NCBI RefSeq assembly: GCF_947179165.1
Contig: NC_077238.1
Span: 43,596,793 to 43,660,792 of the forward strand
Direction: 5' to 3'
Length of the DNA: 64,000 bases
Source of the DNA: Solanum dulcamara
Taxonomy: Eukaryota > Streptophyta > Magnoliopsida > Solanales > Solanaceae
Shown one piece after another: positions 57,960 to 64,000 of the stretch. Both the position numbers and the translations under genes were made by a program. Under the pieces are notes generated by a model. The model was not told the origin of the DNA, did no database searches, and saw nothing but the letters and a program-made list of their open reading frames with translations. How positions within the stretch are numbered: the first letter of the stretch is position 1; each line of letters starts with the position of its first letter.

Positions 57960-60790
57960 TCACTCATTTTCCAGTTCGATGGCTTCCTCTTCCCGGTTAA
58001 CATCTTCACCAAAGTAATTTTTTACTCTTTGTCCGTTTACCAAGAATGTAGACATTTTCATTGTATTCCACAATTCCATAGCTTCATGTGACGTTATACG
58101 CACTACCTCAAAAGGTCCACTCCATTTGGATCGCAATTTTCCTGGGAAGAGATTGAGTCTACAATTGAAGAGGAGTACCTTTTGCCCAGGTTGGAAAGTG
58201 CAAGTGATGATGTGCTTGTCATGCCATCGCTTTGTTTTCTCCTTGTAGAGATTGGCATTTTCATAAGCATGGAGCCTAAACTCTTCCAACTCGTGCAATT
58301 GATTCAACCTCTTCCGGCCTGCTAGCTCTGGATTCAAATTAAGCTTCTTGATTACCCAGTAAGCTTGATGTTCTAACTCCACTGGTAGGTGACATGCTTT
58401 ACCGAATACCATTTGGTATGGGGAGGTTCCAATGGGTGTTTTGTATGCTGTTCGGTAAACTTAAAGAGCTTCATCTAATTTTTCCGACCAATCGTTCCTT
58501 TGAGCATTCACAGTCTTTTGTAATATCTGTTTTACCTCTCTGTTGGATACCTCAACTTGCCCACTGGTTTGAGGATGATATGCTGTAGAAACTTTATACC
58601 TCACCCCATACTTAACCAAGAGATTCTTTACTATTTGATTTATGAAGTGTGACCCTCCATCACTGATAATTGCCCTAGGAGTGCCAAATTGAGTGAAGAT
58701 GTGCTTTTTCAAAAACTTGCTCACCACTTTCGAATCATTTGTAGGAAGGGCCATGGCTTCAACCCATTTGTACACGTAATCCTTTGCCACTAATATATAT
58801 TGATTTCCACATGAGGGCAGAAAAGGACCCATGAACTCCATTTCCCATACATCGAAGATTTCAACCTCTAGAATGTTGTTCAAAGGCATTTTATGTCTTC
58901 GTGATATGGTGACCGTTCTTTGACATTGGTCACAGTTCTTCACATAACCTGCAGCGTCCTTAAACAATGTAGGCCAAAAAAACCCGATTGAAGTACCTTA
59001 TGTGCAGTGCGCTCTCCTCCATGATGGACGCCATATGGTGATGAGTGGCATGCAACCAATACTTGGTGTACCTCTACATATGGAACATACCTCCTTACCA
59101 TTCGATCAACACCTCGCTTGAATAAATAAGGCTCGTCCCATATGTAGAGGAGAGCATCATGCATAAGCTTCTTCTTTTGTTGTGAGGTAGCATCAGGAGG
59201 GAACACTCCACTAACAAGGTAGTTCACAATATCTGCGTACCATGGGAGATCTTGTACCTCTATTTCCAGCAGTTGCTCATCCGGAAATTCCTCCTTTATC
59301 GTCTCTTGCTCAGACACATGGGGCAAATCCTCTAATCTTGATAGATGGTTTGCTTTTTGATTTTTGCATCCCTTCCTATCTTTGATTTCAATATCGAATT
59401 CTTGTAACAACAGAATCCATCTGATGAGCCTTGGCTTGGCATCCTTATTGTTGAATAGGTACCTAAGAGCTACATGGTCAGTAAAAACAATCACTTTTGT
59501 ACCTACCAAGTAAGAACGGAATTTATCAAACGCATAGACCAACGCCAACATTTCCTTCTCCGTGACCGTGTAATTGGCCTGAGTAGAGTCAAGAGTTTTG
59601 CTTGCATAATAAATGGAATGAAAAATTTTCTCCTTATTTTGTCCCAGAACTGCACCCACTGCTGTGTCGCTTGCGTCACACATAAGCACAAAAGGTAACT
59701 CCCAGTTAGGAGCTAGTAGGATAGGGGCTTCAATCAACTATTTCTTCAAGAGTTCAAATGCCTACAAATATTCATCATCAAAAACAAATTTTACCTCTTT
59801 TTTGAGCAACCCACACATTGGTTTGGCTATCTTTGAAAAATCTTTGATGAAACGCTGGTAGAATCCGGCATGGCCTAAGAAACTACGAACTCCTTTTACT
59901 AAGATTGGTGGCGGAAGTTTCTCAATCACTTCAATTTTTGCTTTGTCCACTTCCAACCCATCTTTTGACACTTTATGTCCCAACACAATACCCTTTTTTA
60001 CCAAGAAATGACACTTCTCCCAGTTTAAGATAAGGTTTGTTTCTTCACACCTTGCAAGTACTTTCTCTAGATTTTTCAAGCAAAGATCAAAAGACTCTCC
60101 GAAAACTGAAAAGTCATCCATGAAAACCTCTACAAACGCTTCCACCATATCATGAAATATTGCAATAATACACCTCTGAAAAGTGGTAGGAGCATTGGAA
60201 AGGCCAAATGGCATATGCTTGAATGCATAAGTCCCGTAAGGGCATGTGAATGTTGTCTTTTCTTGATCCTCTGGTGCAATGGTGATTTGATTGTAACCTG
60301 AATATCCATCTAAGAAACAGTTGTATTCTTGGCCTGCTAACCTATCAAGCATTTGGTAAATGAACAGTACAGGGTAGTGATCTTTTCTTGTTGCATCATT
60401 CAATTTTCTGTAGTCTATGCATATGCGCCACCCAGTCACTGTTCTTGTAGGTATTTACTCGTTTTATTCATTGGTTCTCACAGTCATTCCCTCTTTCTTT
60501 AGTACACACTGAACTGGGCTTACCCACTTACTGTCAGAAATTGGGTATATTATGCCTGCATCTAGCCACTTAATTATCTCTTTTTTCACAACCTCTTTCA
60601 TGATGGGATTCAACCGGCGTTGTGGTTGTGCACTAGCCTTATGCACTTCTTCCATGAAAATTCTGTGCATGCATAAACCGAGGCTGATGCCATGAAGATC
60701 AGCCATTTGCCACCCAATGGCCTTTTGGTGCCTCTTCAGTACCTCCAGTGCTGCTATGACTTATGCCTCAGACAAAGCAGATGAAAGGAT
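57960..60790 (-). pseudogene. Athila pol copy 1: RT, RNase H, integrase
   Basis: Minus-strand Ty3/Gypsy pol. RT: RRLNPIMKEVVKKEIIKWLD, KWVSPVQCVLKK, WRICIDYRKLN and the catalytic VFMDDFSVFG (about 60110). RNase [44 protein letters not shown]. Integrase: zinc region near 59020-58920, core IISDGGSHF and SNREVKQIL. The first catalytic position reads MEFMGPF where Asp-Phe-Met-Gly is usual (D to E). The tail (FGKACHLPVELEHQAYW, GPFEVVRITS) ends at 57960. Defects: two TAA near 60440-60465, two TAG near 59740-59761, a one-base shift at the seven-T run about 58977, and TAA near 58455. Confidence 0.9.
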
Positions 60791-63037
60791 GATATGCCTC
60801 AACTTGCCCACTGGTTTGAGGATGATATGCTGTAGAAACTTTATACCTCACCCCATACTTAACCAAGAGATTCTTTACTATTTGATTTATGAAGTGTGAC
60901 CCTCCATCACTGATAATTGCCCTAGGAGTGCCAAATTGAGTGAAGATGTGCTTTTTCAAAAACTTGCTCACCACTTTCGAATCATTTGTAGGAAGGGCCA
61001 TGGCTTCAACCCATTTGTACACGTAATCCTTTGCCACTAATATATATTGATTTCCACATGAGGGCAGAAAAGGACCCATGAACTCCATTTCCCATACATC
61101 GAAGATTTCAACCTCTAGAATGTTGTTCAAAGGCATTTTATGTCTTCGTGATATGGTGACCGTTCTTTGACATTGGTCACAGTTCTTCACATAACCTGCA
61201 GCGTCCTTAAACAATGTAGGCCAAAAAAACCCGATTGAAGTACCTTATGTGCAGTGCGCTCTCCTCCATGATGGACGCCATATGGTGATGAGTGGCATGC
61301 AACCAATACTTGGTGTACCTCTACATATGGAACATACCTCCTTACCATTCGATCAACACCTCGCTTGAATAAATAAGGCTCGTCCCATATGTAGAGGAGA
61401 GCATCATGCATAAGCTTCTTCTTTTGTTGTGAGGTAGCATCAGGAGGGAACACTCCACTAACAAGGTAGTTCACAATATCTGCGTACCATGGGAGATCTT
61501 GTACCTCTATTTCCAGCAGTTGCTCATCCGGAAATTCCTCCTTTATCGTCTCTTGCTCAGACACATGGGGCAAATCCTCTAATCTTGATAGATGGTTTGC
61601 TTTTTGATTTTTGCATCCCTTCCTATCTTTGATTTCAATATCGAATTCTTGTAACAACAGAATCCATCTGATGAGCCTTGGCTTGGCATCCTTATTGTTG
61701 AATAGGTACCTAAGAGCTACATGGTCAGTAAAAACAATCACTTTTGTACCTACCAAGTAAGAACGGAATTTATCAAACGCATAGACCAACGCCAACATTT
61801 CCTTCTCCGTGACCGTGTAATTGGCCTGAGTAGAGTCAAGAGTTTTGCTTGCATAATAAATGGAATGAAAAATTTTCTCCTTATTTTGTCCCAGAACTGC
61901 ACCCACTGCTGTGTCGCTTGCGTCACACATAAGCACAAAAGGTAACTCCCAGTTAGGAGCTAGTAGGATAGGGGCTTCAATCAACTATTTCTTCAAGAGT
62001 TCAAATGCCTACAAATATTCATCATCAAAAACAAATTTTACCTCTTTTTTGAGCAACCCACACATTGGTTTGGCTATCTTTGAAAAATCTTTGATGAAAC
62101 GCTGGTAGAATCCGGCATGGCCTAAGAAACTACGAACTCCTTTTACTAAGATTGGTGGCGGAAGTTTCTCAATCACTTCAATTTTTGCTTTGTCCACTTC
62201 CAACCCATCTTTTGACACTTTATGTCCCAACACAATACCCTTTTTTACCAAGAAATGACACTTCTCCCAGTTTAAGATAAGGTTTGTTTCTTCACACCTT
62301 GCAAGTACTTTCTCTAGATTTTTCAAGCAAAGATCAAAAGACTCTCCGAAAACTGAAAAGTCATCCATGAAAACCTCTACAAACGCTTCCACCATATCAT
62401 GAAATATTGCAATAATACACCTCTGAAAAGTGGTAGGAGCATTGGAAAGGCCAAATGGCATATGCTTGAATGCATAAGTCCCGTAAGGGCATGTGAATGT
62501 TGTCTTTTCTTGATCCTCTGGTGCAATGGTGATTTGATTGTAACCTGAATATCCATCTAAGAAACAGTTGTATTCTTGGCCTGCTAACCTATCAAGCATT
62601 TGGTAAATGAACAGTACAGGGTAGTGATCTTTTCTTGTTGCATCATTCAATTTTCTGTAGTCTATGCATATGCGCCACCCAGTCACTGTTCTTGTAGGTA
62701 TTTACTCGTTTTATTCATTGGTTCTCACAGTCATTCCCTCTTTCTTTAGTACACACTGAACTGGGCTTACCCACTTACTGTCAGAAATTGGGTATATTAT
62801 GCCTGCATCTAGCCACTTAATTATCTCTTTTTTCACAACCTCTTTCATGATGGGATTCAACCGGCGTTGTGGTTGTGCACTAGCCTTATGCACTTCTTCC
62901 ATGAAAATTCTGTGCATGCATAAACCGAGGCTGATGCCATGAAGATCAGCCATTTGCCACCCAATGGCCTTTTGGTGCCTCTTCAGTACCTCCAGTGCTG
63001 CTATGACTTATGCCTCAGACAAAGCAGATGAAAGGAT
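58550..63037. repeat. 2,241-bp tandem duplication in Athila pol
   Basis: 58550-60790 is repeated at 60797-63037 (offset 2,247). The two copies look identical wherever I compared them, and all open frames in them translate to identical proteins, with the same stops and the same frameshift. Six bases (GATATG, 60791-60796) separate the copies. The block runs from within integrase to the RT-protease linker. Confidence 0.93.
60797..63037 (-). pseudogene. Athila pol copy 2: RT, RNase H, integrase start
   Basis: Second copy of the duplicated block. It is the copy continuous with the upstream protease (63055 onward), so it holds the original upstream junction. Its integrase core stops at the duplication breakpoint after TSGQVE and runs into unrelated residues ending at 60768; the final catalytic Glu region and integrase tail are absent here. 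It shares every stop and the homopolymer frameshift (about 61224) with copy 1. Confidence 0.9.
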
Positions 63038-63054
63038 TACAGGTAAAGTGTTAT
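62954..63054 (-). pseudogene. Frameshifted protease-RT linker
   Basis: The linker reads [14 protein letters not shown] then ALEVLKRHQKAIGWQMAD in a frame shifted by one base from the protease frame, with an in-frame TAA near 63010. The expected join between protease and RT is broken. Its left part belongs to the duplicated block. Confidence 0.75.
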
Positions 63055-63927
63055 TTATTCCAAGGGTTCATCATACCTGAGATGTGCTGGCAGTTTTTTT
63101 AACTCCAATTTAGGGGCTTTCTCGAGAGAAGGCTTGGGTGAAGGACCCAATTCTCTATTCAAGGGTTCTACATTCCTCTTCCATATGCTAATATTTGGCA
63201 TATCAAGCACATTTGCTAGCTCTTTAGCTTCCATGTCCTCTTCAATATCTTGACCCATTACGACTTTCACCAACGGATCATTTGAGGTAGTACATTGAGC
63301 TGATATTTCCTCATTAATAATGGTTATATTAGACATCTCCTCATAAATTGCAGGCAATTTCAGTGCATGATATACATCGAACACTTCCACTTTATCATGT
63401 GCTCTCATAGTCAATCTACATGCAGCCACATCAATTAGTGCCCCGCCTGTTGCTAAGAACGGGCGTCCTAAGATAAAAGGAACATTGGGGTCTGGCTCAA
63501 AATCTAAAATGACAAAATCAACAGGAAAGATGAGGGATCCTACTTGTACCAAAACATCTTCAATGATACAATCAGGTCTAGCTATAGAACGATCCGCTAG
63601 TTGTAGCAAAATAGTTGTTGCTTTAAGTTCTCCCAGGCCTAGTTTCTTAAGCATGGATCTAGGCATTAAGTTGATACTAACACCCAGATCACAGAGACCT
63701 CTTGCATTACTATATTTACCGATGGTTACCTGCACCGTGAAACTACCTGGTTCTTTTAGTTTGGCTGGAAGCTTGCTTTTGTTCAAGATTCTTGAACTAC
63801 ACTGTTCAGTGAGTGCCACAGTTGCAAATTCAACTAACTTGCTTTTATTGGCCACAATATCCTTGACGAATTTAGCATACTTTGGGATTCTCTGTAAAAC
63901 ATCAATCAAAGGCAAATTAGTTTGCAC
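63055..63927 (-). pseudogene. Athila gag-protease region
   Basis: Open for 290 codons on the minus strand. Athila hallmarks: IPKYAKFVKDIV (about 63880), FATVALTEQCSS, LKEPGSFTVQVTIG, the protease active site LCDLGVSINLMPRSML (about 63640-63690, D-L-G motif intact), LQLADRSIARPDCIIEDVLVQVG, FPVDFVILDFE and ILGRPFLATGGALIDV. The part after 63300 is a linker to RT. This stretch has no internal stop, unlike RT. The sequence before it (gag proper) runs off the right edge at 64000, where FCKVYRFVEI-type frames and a TAG near 63930 are seen. Confidence 0.88.
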
Positions 63928-64000
63928 CTATTTCAACAAATCTATAAACTTTGCAAAACACTCTTCTTTCTTCTTTTTAAATTTTTGGGGAAATGGAGGA

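Noticed and set aside
59474..59698. Small plus-strand frames opposite Athila pol (also at 59664, 61721, 61911)
   Set aside because: They are shadows of the minus-strand RNase H and RT genes, and duplicate with them.
1..64000. Bacterial-type operons, ribosome binding sites or terminators
   Set aside because: The window is eukaryotic plant DNA; all genes seen are retrotransposon polyproteins or their relatives.

Overview
This window is plant nuclear DNA made almost entirely of nested, decayed LTR retrotransposons. I found no host gene that I can support. The evidence for a plant is repeated Met-tRNA-type primer binding sites (TGGTATCAGAG), Ty3/Gypsy polyproteins with a C-terminal chromodomain (Tekay/Del-like chromoviruses), and an Athila-type element, a clade known only from plants. 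The LTR ends (TGTCACGACCC, TGTAATGACC) and their leaders look like families common in Solanaceae (pepper, tobacco, tomato relatives). That placement is from memory and is only moderately sure. The texture suggests pericentromeric heterochromatin.

Layout. 1-10001: family I Tekay-like LTRs in both orientations. A plus-strand LTR and leader (1-2283) are followed by a minus-strand, internally reduced element (3' LTR 2284-5837, interior 5838-8455 with the end of pol and a 5S-rRNA-like sequence, truncated 5' LTR 8456-8965), then another plus-strand LTR (8970-10001). 10060-21212: element A, plus strand, LTRs of about 3 kb, with gag, protease, RT, RNase H, integrase and chromodomain all recognisable but broken by stops. 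21213-24762: element E, minus strand, one LTR plus RNase H-integrase-chromodomain. 24763-44362: element D, plus strand, a relative of A. Its gag is split by a 13-kb minus-strand family I element (C2, 25783-38798), and one LTR of C2 is itself split by a solo LTR (25940-29158) with a 5-bp target duplication. D has also lost RT, RNase H and integrase in one deletion.

44363-53419: family III minus-strand elements F1, F2 and F3 (relatives of E), with a fragment of a plant transposon-like gene at 48525-49525 into which F3 inserted. 53420-64000: an Athila element, minus strand, inserted in the 5' LTR of F3. It has a 3' LTR, a third ORF downstream of pol with its own TATA box, and pol. The pol contains a 2,241-bp tandem duplication whose copies look identical. 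The gag/protease end runs off the right edge.

How it works together: each element once carried its own LTR promoter, primer site, gag-pol genes and purine tract for a copy-and-paste cycle. All are now inactive by stops, frameshifts or deletions, and many stops are of the C-to-T type expected in methylated DNA. The most unusual items are two 5S-rRNA-like sequences inside family I interiors, in opposite orientations; a 29-bp-period LTR array whose core matches the RNA polymerase III B-box consensus; the near-perfect duplication in the Athila pol; and the Athila third ORF preceded by an LTR-like promoter block. All identity statements are by eye.
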